A DNA stretch of 18,595 nucleotides from JBJXGC01 sp046154545 (GTDB lineage Bacteria; Chloroflexota; Dehalococcoidia; Tepidiformales; Tepidiformaceae). Of the stretch, positions 13,342 through 18,595 are shown one piece after another. A model generated the notes under the pieces. That model was not told the DNA's origin and did no database searches. It saw only the letters and a list, made by a program, of their open reading frames with translations. Positions within the stretch are counted from its first letter, which is position 1. Every line of letters starts with the position of its first letter. The DNA is taken from the NCBI GenBank assembly GCA_046154545.1, contig JBJXGC010000303.1, positions 1 to 18,595 on the forward strand. Direction: 5' to 3'. The position numbers and the translations under genes are program-made.

Positions 13342-14286
13342 GTGGTGCAGACGGTGGAACTGGCCCAACTCGAAGCGTTCCTGCAGGTCGCTCATCATCG
13401 CTCCTTCAGCCGTGCGGCGGAGGCGCTCTTCCTCACGCAGCCATCCGTCACCGCCCGCATCCAGACGCTCGAACGCGAGATCGGCGAGCGGCTCTTCGAG
13501 CGGACCGGCCGCAGCGTCACCCTCACTGATGCCGGGCGCGCCTTCTTGCCACACGCCCAGCGCGCCCTCACCGCCGTCCAGGAGGGCACCGACGCCATCG
13601 AAGCGGTGCGCCACGGCGATGTTGGCAGCATCCGCATCGGCGCCAGCGACAGCATCGCCACCTACGTCCTTCCCGGCATCTTCCACAAGTTTCGGGCAGC
13701 CCGTCCGCGTGTCCACATTCACCTCAGCACCGGCTCCAGCGAAGAGGTCATCGAACGGCTCCTTGCCGGCGAAATCCACGTCGCCATCACCCGCCTCACC
13801 CAGCACCCGGAGATGGAATCGATCCACCTCTACAACGACGACCTCCAGCTCGTCGTCCCCCCGAACCACCCGTTCGCCAATAAAGGCCGCGTCACCGTCG
13901 CCGAAGCGGGCCGAGAGTCGTTCCTCTTCTTCGAACGGAGCACGAGCTACTACGCCCTCATCCACAGTATGTTCCTGCGCGTGGGCGTCGTGCCCGAGTC
14001 CGTGATGGAGCTGGACTCCATGGAGACGACCAAGCACATGGTCGAGGCCGGCCTGGGCATCGCCGTCCTGCCACTCGTCTCGCTCGAACGCGAGCTCGAG
14101 CAGCGTACCCTCGTCAAAGTCGATATCCGCGACATGGAGCAGCCCGCTCAGCGCGAGGTCGGCGTCCATGTCCTCCGCAACCGGGCCGTCGCTCCCCCAC
14201 TCCGCGACTTCCTCAAGCAGTTGACCGCCGAATACGGCATCGTCAACACCTTCGAGAGCCGGGCCGGGCCCGATGCCACAGCCTGA
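13342..14286 (+). CDS. LysR-family transcriptional regulator
   Basis: This 314-residue regulator has an N-terminal winged helix-turn-helix (about 1-65: RSFSRAAEALFLTQPSVTAR, then LEREIGERLFER) and a periplasmic-binding-protein-like effector domain (about 90-300: VGSIRIGASDSIATYVLPGI). It resembles the CbbR/CysL subgroup, but the effector is unknown. GTG 13342 gives only a 4-bp gap from the ferredoxin stop; GTG 13345 and GTG 13354 (VELAQLEAF) are equally possible starts. It lies downstream of, not divergent from, the ferredoxin genes, and overlaps the amidohydrolase gene by 14 bp. It is therefore probably co-transcribed with these genes and may regulate the unit or genes elsewhere. Confidence 0.92.
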   Translation: MVQTVELAQLEAFLQVAHHRSFSRAAEALFLTQPSVTARIQTLEREIGERLFERTGRSVTLTDAGRAFLPHAQRALTAVQEGTDAIEAVRHGDVGSIRIGASDSIATYVLPGIFHKFRAARPRVHIHLSTGSSEEVIERLLAGEIHVAITRLTQHPEMESIHLYNDDLQLVVPPNHPFANKGRVTVAEAGRESFLFFERSTSYYALIHSMFLRVGVVPESVMELDSMETTKHMVEAGLGIAVLPLVSLERELEQRTLVKVDIRDMEQPAQREVGVHVLRNRAVAPPLRDFLKQLTAEYGIVNTFESRAGPDATA

Positions 14287-15463
14287 GTCCCCTGCCGCCC
14301 TCACCTTCCGGGGCGGCCGCGTCTGGGACGGCCACGCTGCGTTTGCCTCGGCTGCGACCGTCACCGTCGATGGCGGCGTCATTTCGGGAGTCATTTCGAG
14401 TGTCGGGCTCGATGCCCCAGCCCCCGCTTCCATCGACGTCTCCGGCCTCACCATCATCCCTGGCCTGATCGAGGCCCACGCCCACCTCTGCTTCAACGCC
14501 AACGCCAACTGGCGGGCGACCTACGACGCCGACACCCCCGGGACGATGCTCCTCCGTATGGCCGCCAATGGCCGCGCCATGCTCGAAGCCGGCATCACCA
14601 CCGTCCGTGACCTCGGGGCGCCCACCACGGCTGCAGTGGAGCTGCGAGAGGCCTTCGCCGCCGGCATGATGCCCGGGCCTCGTCTCCTCGTCGCCGGGGC
14701 GCCCATCACGACCACCGGCGGCCACTGCCACTTCATGGGAGGCGAGGCCGACGGCGAACTCGAACTGCGCAAGGCCGTGCGCGAACGCGTGAAGGCCGGT
14801 GTCGACTGGATCAAGGTCATGGCCACCGGTGGGAACATGACCCGTGGCACGAACACCCTTGCCGCCCAGTACACGGTCGATGAACTTCGCGCCGTCGTCG
14901 GTGAAGCGCGCCGCCTCCGCCGCCGGGTGGCCGCTCACTGCCACGGCACCGAGGGCATCCGGGCTGCCGTCGAGGCCGGCGTCGATACCCTCGAGCACTG
15001 CTCCTTCACCGGCCAGGGCTCCGTCGATTACGACCCTGCCCTCACTGCCATGATCGTCGAGCGCGGGATCGTCGTCTCGCCCACCGTCTCGGTGGGCTGG
15101 CGGCGCTGGCCCGATGACGGCCTCCGCCAGCGCCGCGCCGAGGTCCTCCGCGACATGTTTGCCCGGGGCGCCCGCTTCGTCATGAGCACGGACTGCGGCA
15201 TCCCCGGCGTCCCCCACGACTCCCTCGCCGAGGGCATGCGCGTCCTCTCCGAACTCACCGGTCTCTCACCGGTCGATACGCTCAAACTCGCCACCTCGAC
15301 CTCGGCCAGGGAACTCGGCCTCGGCGACCGCGGCGCCATCGCGGCCGGACTGCTCGCGGACTTCATCGTCGTCGATGGCGACCCCACCACCGACCTCACC
15401 GCTCTCGACCGCGTCCGCTTCGTCGTCAAGGGCGGGACGATCGTCCACCGCGCGGTGGTCTGA
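14273..15463 (+). CDS. Amidohydrolase family protein (imidazolonepropionase-like)
   Basis: This 396-residue metal-dependent hydrolase has a TIM-barrel amidohydrolase fold. It carries HxH as His69/His71 in IIPGLIEAHAHLCF, Lys181 in VDWIKVMATGG (likely carboxylated bridging lysine), His222 (AHCHG), His242 (LEHCSF) and Asp307 (MSTDCGIPG). This set fits a binuclear-metal amidohydrolase of the imidazolonepropionase/Xaa-Pro dipeptidase-like group. The substrate, a cyclic amide or peptide-like compound, cannot be named. The start ATG lies inside the last codons of the LysR gene (14-bp overlap), so translation may be coupled. No signal peptide is seen. Confidence 0.9.
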   Translation: MPQPESPAALTFRGGRVWDGHAAFASAATVTVDGGVISGVISSVGLDAPAPASIDVSGLTIIPGLIEAHAHLCFNANANWRATYDADTPGTMLLRMAANGRAMLEAGITTVRDLGAPTTAAVELREAFAAGMMPGPRLLVAGAPITTTGGHCHFMGGEADGELELRKAVRERVKAGVDWIKVMATGGNMTRGTNTLAAQYTVDELRAVVGEARRLRRRVAAHCHGTEGIRAAVEAGVDTLEHCSFTGQGSVDYDPALTAMIVERGIVVSPTVSVGWRRWPDDGLRQRRAEVLRDMFARGARFVMSTDCGIPGVPHDSLAEGMRVLSELTGLSPVDTLKLATSTSARELGLGDRGAIAAGLLADFIVVDGDPTTDLTALDRVRFVVKGGTIVHRAVV

Positions 15464-15511
15464 AAGGCCCGCGCCGGTCTAGACTCACGAGAGAAAGTGA
15501 CGGCCACGAGT

Positions 15512-15531
15512 CGCGGCCCTCAGCGGCCGCG
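15512..15531 (+). terminator. GC hairpin downstream of the amidohydrolase gene
   Basis: CGCGGCC-CTCAGC-GGCCGCG forms a 7-bp perfect stem with a 6-nt loop, 49 bp after the stop codon and before the next promoter. No T-run follows, so it is a weak intrinsic terminator candidate or simply a GC-rich palindrome. Confidence 0.35.
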
Positions 15532-15565
15532 GGTGGCGCCGGACGGTCCGCGCTCGCGCACGTCG

Positions 15566-15584
15566 TATCTTTCAGACCAGAGGA
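15566..15584 (+). promoter_or_regulatory. Candidate -10 TATCTT and SD AGAGGA for the MocA-like gene
   Basis: TATCTT at 15566-15571 is followed by AGAGGA at 15579-15584, 9 nt before the GTG at 15594. No -35 is obvious. The 130-bp gap and the preceding hairpin suggest that a new transcription unit starts here. Confidence 0.4.
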
Positions 15585-15593
15585 CGACCACAC

Positions 15594-16184
15594 GTGATCT
15601 CGAGCATCCTTCTTGCCGCCGGGCTATCCACACGCATGGGTGAGCCCAAGGCGCTCCTCGACTGGGGCGGCCAGCCGCTCATCGCCTACCAGGTACAGCA
15701 GCTGAAGGAGGCCGGCGTCGATGAGGTAATCGTCGTTGTCGGCCACCATGGGGACGAGATCCATCGCCGCATTGGCCAGCTCCCTTGCCGCGTGATGTTC
15801 AACGCCCGCTACGTCCAGGGCCGCGCCAGCTCCCTCCGCATTGGCGCCAGGGCCGTGAACCGCGACGCCGAGGCGATCGTCATCATGAACGTCGATCAAC
15901 CTCGCCCCGCCAGCCATATCCGCGCCTTACTCGCTGCCCATACGGCCACCTTCGCGGCCACCCGGCCCCACTACAACGGCCACTCGGGCCATCCGCTCGT
16001 CGTCTCCGGGGCCCTCCGCGAAGAGTTGCTCCACGCCGTCGAAGAGGAGGGCGGGCTCCGCGCAATCATCCGCGCCCACGCTGCCGAAATCCAGGACATC
16101 CCATCCGACGCTCTCTGCCAGGTCGATGTGAACACGCCGGAGGAGTACCGCGCCGCCCTCGCCAGCGTCGGTACCGGCGGGTAG
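15594..16184 (+). CDS. MocA/MobA-like nucleotidyltransferase
   Basis: This 196-residue NTP-transferase-fold protein has the signature LAAGLSTRMGEPK (7-19), which binds the NTP. It also has VVGHHGDEI, GRASSLRIG (76-84) and NVDQPR with the metal-binding Asp (99-104). Together these fit the CTP:molybdopterin cytidylyltransferase (MocA) branch, which makes molybdopterin cytosine dinucleotide for xanthine-oxidase-type enzymes. No molybdoenzyme or chaperone gene is visible in the window, so a sugar-nucleotide or other nucleotidyl-transfer role remains possible. The start GTG 15594 is preceded by AGAGGA. The HAD gene follows after 7 bp. Confidence 0.85.
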   Translation: MISSILLAAGLSTRMGEPKALLDWGGQPLIAYQVQQLKEAGVDEVIVVVGHHGDEIHRRIGQLPCRVMFNARYVQGRASSLRIGARAVNRDAEAIVIMNVDQPRPASHIRALLAAHTATFAATRPHYNGHSGHPLVVSGALREELLHAVEEEGGLRAIIRAHAAEIQDIPSDALCQVDVNTPEEYRAALASVGTGG

Positions 16185-16191
16185 GCCCACC

Positions 16192-16848
16192 GTGGCCATC
16201 CTCACGAAGGGCGGCGGCCGCTTCCGCGCCGTCATTTTCGACCTCGATGAGACCTTGCTGCTCCGTTCCCCTGCCTGGTGTTACGCCGTTGAGGAGTCCG
16301 TCCTCACGGTCACCGGCCGCCGGGTCACCGCCGCGCCGTTGAGCAGCGAGTACCGGGCGCGGCCATGGCGCGCGGCCCTCAGCGTCCTCCTCGATTCGGA
16401 GGCCGATGTCGAGCGCTGCGGCGCCCTCTGCCAATCGATGTTCGAGCGAAGTGCATTGAAACGGCTGCTCATCCACGATGGTCTTGGGATGGCCCTCGAC
16501 GGCATCCGGGGCGAGCGCATCGAGATCGGGGCCATATCACGGGAGCGCCACGCCCAGGCTCTCAAGCAGGTCCAATCGACGGGACTCGACCGCTTCCTCG
16601 CGGTCCTGAGCGCGACGCCGCCGGAAGCACCCTGGGATGTCCCCGAGCGGCTCCTCCACTGTCTCAGCTTCCTCGAACGGGGTGCGGCCGAGTGTGCCTT
16701 CGTCGCCGGAGACGGTGAGGACCTCGAAGCCGCCCGCGAACTCGGCTTCACCTGTTACCAGGCGGCATGGGCCATGCCAGCGGCCTCGGCCTGCCCGCAG
16801 ATCGCGCACCCGTCCGGGCTCGCCGCCCTGCTGGCAGCGGCTGGCTGA
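16192..16848 (+). CDS. HAD-superfamily hydrolase
   Basis: This 218-residue phosphatase-like protein has motif I FDLDETLL with nucleophile Asp17 and Asp19. Ser116 (GAISRERH) is a candidate for motif II. FVAGDGEDLEAARELG (170-185) is motif IV with acidic Asp174 and Asp177. The helical cap lies between about residues 28 and 105. The usual motif III lysine is not obvious; Arg119 or Lys125 may serve. The substrate is unknown. GTG 16192 follows the previous stop by 7 bp, so the two genes are probably co-transcribed. A phosphatase after a nucleotidyltransferase could recycle its product, but this is speculation. Confidence 0.85.
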   Translation: MAILTKGGGRFRAVIFDLDETLLLRSPAWCYAVEESVLTVTGRRVTAAPLSSEYRARPWRAALSVLLDSEADVERCGALCQSMFERSALKRLLIHDGLGMALDGIRGERIEIGAISRERHAQALKQVQSTGLDRFLAVLSATPPEAPWDVPERLLHCLSFLERGAAECAFVAGDGEDLEAARELGFTCYQAAWAMPAASACPQIAHPSGLAALLAAAG

Positions 16849-16861
16849 GCGGCCGGTCCGG

Positions 16862-16984
16862 TCAGGCGGCTGCGGAAATGGCGCGCGGCTCAACGAGCTG
16901 GTGGCAACCGGGGCAGTACGTCTTCGCCCGGGCCGAGGTGAACTGCAGCTGACAGGAAGGACAAACAACGTCGCGTCGGTTCAA
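16862..16984 (-). CDS. 40-residue double-CxxC zinc-ribbon protein
   Basis: A short minus-strand frame starts at TTG (complement of 16982-16984). It encodes MNRRDVVCPSCQLQF near its start and KTYCPGCHQLVEPRA later. Cys8/Cys11 and Cys24/Cys27 form two CPxC knuckles separated by 12 residues, a classic zinc-ribbon arrangement. GGAG (complement of 16992-16995) sits 7 nt before TTG. An in-frame TAG lies a few codons upstream, and no other ATG, GTG or TTG occurs between it and this TTG, so the start is well constrained. It is convergent with the HAD gene (13-bp gap) and divergent from the YbjQ-like gene. The function is unknown; such ribbons often bind zinc in protein or nucleic-acid interactions. 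Confidence 0.7.
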   Translation of the reverse strand: MNRRDVVCPSCQLQFTSARAKTYCPGCHQLVEPRAISAAA

Positions 16985-16991
16985 AGGGCTA

Positions 16992-16995
16992 CTCC
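16992..16995 (-). promoter_or_regulatory. Shine-Dalgarno GGAG for the zinc-ribbon gene
   Basis: The complement reads GGAG, 7 nt before the TTG start. With the in-frame upstream stop it decides the non-ATG start of this small gene. Confidence 0.6.
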
Positions 16996-17025
16996 AGAAC
17001 TATGGTTCGATAGCATCGTCGTATG

Positions 17026-17031
17026 AGTGTA
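17026..17031 (-). promoter_or_regulatory. Candidate -10 box TACACT for the zinc-ribbon gene
   Basis: On the minus strand TACACT would start a transcript near 17019, leaving a leader of about 35 nt before TTG 16984. It is the same hexamer as in the divergent YbjQ-like promoter and in the ferredoxin promoter. No -35 was seen; a palindrome sits just upstream in the spacer. Confidence 0.4.
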
Positions 17032-17033
17032 TC

Positions 17034-17046
17034 CCCTACGGTAGGG
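17034..17046. repeat. Perfect palindrome CCCTAC-G-GTAGGG in a divergent gap
   Basis: This 13-bp inverted repeat lies between the zinc-ribbon and YbjQ-like genes, 2 bp upstream of the minus-strand TACACT box. The position suits a repressor operator. The 187-bp gap (16985-17171) is AT-richer than its surroundings, and apart from these elements I see nothing coding in it. Confidence 0.55.
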
Positions 17047-17132
17047 CCGATTGCGTATCGATTCAGTGGCTTCCATCGGGTTTGGCTATGGATTGATCGC
17101 CCAAACTGATAGCTCGCCGGCGAACCCGCGTC

Positions 17133-17161
17133 TGATACACTCGACGCTACCCCTCAGGAGG
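17133..17161 (+). promoter_or_regulatory. Extended -10 (TGA TACACT) and AGGAGG SD for the YbjQ-like gene
   Basis: TG-N-TACACT at 17133-17141 is followed by AGGAGG at 17156-17161, 10 nt before ATG 17172. The predicted leader is about 24 nt. The -35 position shows no consensus, as expected of extended -10 promoters. Confidence 0.55.
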
Positions 17162-17171
17162 CATCCCCGCC

Positions 17172-17492
17172 ATGGCCATCACCGTCACCACCACCAGTTC
17201 GATCGAAGGCCGACCGGCCACGCAGTACCTCGGCGTCGTCGCCGGCGAGACCATTCTCGGGATCAACGTCTTCAAGGACATCGCCGCCGGCTTCCGCAAC
17301 ATCGTCGGCGGCCGATCCGGTAAGTACGAAGAGGAGCTGCGAAAAGGCCGGGAAACCGCGATCCTCGAGATGGGGCAGCGCGCCGAAGAGATGGGCGCCG
17401 ACGCCGTCCTCGGCGTGAAGGTCGATTACGAGACGGTCGGCGGCCAGATGCTGATGATCACCGCCTGCGGTACGGCCGTGAAGTTGGGGTAG
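17172..17492 (+). CDS. YbjQ/UPF0145 family protein
   Basis: This 106-residue protein belongs to the YbjQ/DUF74 family, small soluble proteins that assemble into oligomers and are often labelled as a heavy-metal-binding domain. Their role is not settled. The sequence opens with ITVTTTSSIEGRPATQYLG. It has GETILGINVFKDIAAGFRN, the family's RSGKYEEEL stretch, EMGADAVLGVKVDYETVG, and a final MLMITACGTAVKL. It has a strong promoter and SD of its own, and lies divergent from the zinc-ribbon gene. The family's usual size is about 105 residues, so the protein is complete. Confidence 0.93.
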   Translation: MAITVTTTSSIEGRPATQYLGVVAGETILGINVFKDIAAGFRNIVGGRSGKYEEELRKGRETAILEMGQRAEEMGADAVLGVKVDYETVGGQMLMITACGTAVKLG

Positions 17493-17503
17493 TCCCTGGC
17501 CCA

Positions 17504-17524
17504 CCACCGGCGACCCGCCGATGG
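17504..17524 (+). terminator. Hairpin between the YbjQ-like and GAPDH genes
   Basis: CCA-c-CGGCG-ACC-CGCCG-a-TGG forms an imperfect 8-bp stem, 12 nt after the YbjQ-like stop codon. C-rich sequence rather than a T-run follows, so it is only a tentative terminator. Confidence 0.35.
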
Positions 17525-17544
17525 CCCCCTGCCCCCGGACGCTT

Positions 17545-17575
17545 TACGCTTCGCCCATCAAAGCGATCGGGGTGA
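17545..17575 (+). promoter_or_regulatory. Candidate -10 TACGCT and SD for the GAPDH gene
   Basis: TACGCT at 17545-17550 would start transcription near 17557. GGGGTGA at 17569-17575 precedes ATG 17579 and pairs with the 16S 3' end. No clear -35 is present. The 86-bp gap and upstream hairpin suggest that gap is transcribed independently. Confidence 0.45.
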
Positions 17576-17578
17576 AAC

Positions 17579-18595
17579 ATGGTCACGAAGGTTGGCATCA
17601 ACGGGTTCGGCCGCATCGGCCGCCAGGTCCTCAAGGCGATTAGCGACCGCTACGACGGAAAGCTCGAAGTCGTGGCGATCAACGACCTCGTCCCCGTCGA
17701 GACCAACGCCAACCTCCTCAAGTACGACAGCAACTACGGCCGCTGGCACCGCGAGGTGAAGGCGGAAGCCGACGGCATCTCCATCGATGGCCGCCTCGTC
17801 CGCGTCTTCGCCGAGCGCGACCCCGGCGCCATCCCCTGGGGCAGCGTTGGCGTCGATATCGTCATCGAATCGACCGGTCTCTTCACCGACGCCACGAAGG
17901 CCATCGCCCACAAGCGCGACACCGTGAAGAAGGTCGTCATCAGCGCCCCCGCCAAGAACGAGGACGTCACGCTCGTCCTCGGCGTCAACCCCGGCGCCTA
18001 TGACCCCGCGAAACACCACGTCATCTCCAACGCGAGCTGCACCACCAACGGCCTCGCCCCCGTCGTCAAGACGATCGTCGATAATTTTGGCCTCATCAAA
18101 GGTCAGATGACCACCATCCACAGCTACACCAACAGCCAGAAGATCCTCGATCAGGCCGGCGGCAGCGACCTCCGCGAGATGCGCGCTGGCGCCATGAATA
18201 TCGTCCCCACGAGCACGGGAGCGGCCCGCGCCCTCAAGCTCGTCGTCCCCGAGGTCGATGGCAAGCTCGACGGCCTCGCCTATCGTGTACCGACGCCCAC
18301 CGTCTCGATCGTCGAACTCGTCGCCCTCGTCGGGCGGGACACGACGAAGGAAGAGATCAACGCGGCGATGGTCGAAAACGCCCGCGAGAAGATGAAGGGC
18401 ATCCTCGGCTTCACCATGGACCCCGTCGTCTCCATGGACATGAAGGGCGACGAACGCTCGAGCATCGTCGATGGCCAGTGCACGAACGTCGTCGGCGGCA
18501 ACCTGATCAAGGTCGCCGCCTGGTACGACAACGAGTGGGGCTACGCCTGCCGGATCAGCGACCTCTGCTCCTACCTGGTCGACCGCGGGCTGTAG
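17579..18595 (+). CDS. gap: Glyceraldehyde-3-phosphate dehydrogenase, type I
   Basis: This complete 338-residue enzyme converts glyceraldehyde-3-phosphate, NAD and phosphate to 1,3-bisphosphoglycerate in glycolysis, and the reverse in gluconeogenesis. The Rossmann motif INGFGRIGR is at 7-15, and Asp36 in VAINDL favours NAD over NADP. The catalytic pair is Cys154 (NASCTTNGLAP) and His181 (TTIHSYTN). MNIVPTSTGAA, YRVPTPTVS and AAWYDNEWGY are intact. Two small departures are TNSQ where TNDQ is usual and DMKGDERSSI where DFKGDPRSS(I/V) is usual. The stop codon is the last three bases of the window, so any downstream pgk or tpi gene cannot be seen. Confidence 0.97.
   Translation: MVTKVGINGFGRIGRQVLKAISDRYDGKLEVVAINDLVPVETNANLLKYDSNYGRWHREVKAEADGISIDGRLVRVFAERDPGAIPWGSVGVDIVIESTGLFTDATKAIAHKRDTVKKVVISAPAKNEDVTLVLGVNPGAYDPAKHHVISNASCTTNGLAPVVKTIVDNFGLIKGQMTTIHSYTNSQKILDQAGGSDLREMRAGAMNIVPTSTGAARALKLVVPEVDGKLDGLAYRVPTPTVSIVELVALVGRDTTKEEINAAMVENAREKMKGILGFTMDPVVSMDMKGDERSSIVDGQCTNVVGGNLIKVAAWYDNEWGYACRISDLCSYLVDRGL

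Noticed and set aside
13327..14508. Long minus-strand open frame (393 codons) opposite the LysR gene
   Set aside because: No recognisable motif, and it lies opposite a clear LysR gene; shadow frame.
17008..17018. CGAT-AGC-ATCG inverted repeat
   Set aside because: The 4-bp arms are too short to claim as an operator or terminator.

Overview
This window is high-GC, densely packed bacterial chromosome with no RNA genes, insertion sequences, phage genes or CRISPR array that I could see. Genes often overlap or nearly touch, GTG starts are common, and codons mostly end in C or G. IspH (MEP isoprenoid pathway), a DUF512 radical SAM protein, a Cmk-PlsC fusion, a TIGR03084-type protein and large lamin-tail/CBM-like surface proteins together suggest a Chloroflexota lineage, perhaps Dehalococcoidia or Tepidiforma-like. 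That assignment is inference, not proof.

Layout. (a) 3-1229: the 3' part of a divergent class II aldolase gene that starts outside the window. (b) 1307-3179: an OmpR-type response regulator and its histidine kinase. (c) 3210-5897, minus strand: a TIGR03084/maleylpyruvate-isomerase-like protein, a crotonase, an AhpE-like peroxiredoxin and a DinB-family protein, apparently one or two transcription units. (d) 6068-12736, plus strand: a secreted and membrane-anchored CBM-like/lamin-tail protein, an RsuA/RluB pseudouridine synthase, a Cmk-PlsC fusion, IspH and the DUF512 radical SAM protein, each overlapping the next. (e) 12765-15463: a [2Fe-2S] ferredoxin, a 7Fe ferredoxin, a LysR regulator and an amidohydrolase. 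(f) 15594-16848: a MocA-like nucleotidyltransferase and a HAD hydrolase. (g) 16862-17492: a 40-residue zinc-ribbon protein on the minus strand, divergent from a YbjQ/UPF0145 protein. (h) 17579-18595: NAD-type glyceraldehyde-3-phosphate dehydrogenase, complete at the window edge.

How the genes may work together. The aldolase and GAPDH are central carbon enzymes. The 8-12.7 kb block combines rRNA modification, nucleotide and phospholipid synthesis, and isoprenoid synthesis, a housekeeping grouping. IspH and the radical SAM protein both need low-potential electrons, and two ferredoxin genes follow directly, so local electron supply is a reasonable hypothesis. The minus-strand block pairs two DinB/MDMPI-superfamily proteins with a thiol peroxidase, which could reflect low-molecular-weight-thiol chemistry.

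The most notable observations are the unlisted zinc-ribbon microgene with its divergent regulatory region, the Cmk-PlsC fusion joined by a linker made of a 36-bp tandem repeat, the ferredoxin/IspH/radical SAM neighbourhood, and recurring TAnnnT -10 boxes 6-8 nt before start codons, which suggest leaderless transcripts. I did not find a clearly new defence or mobile system.
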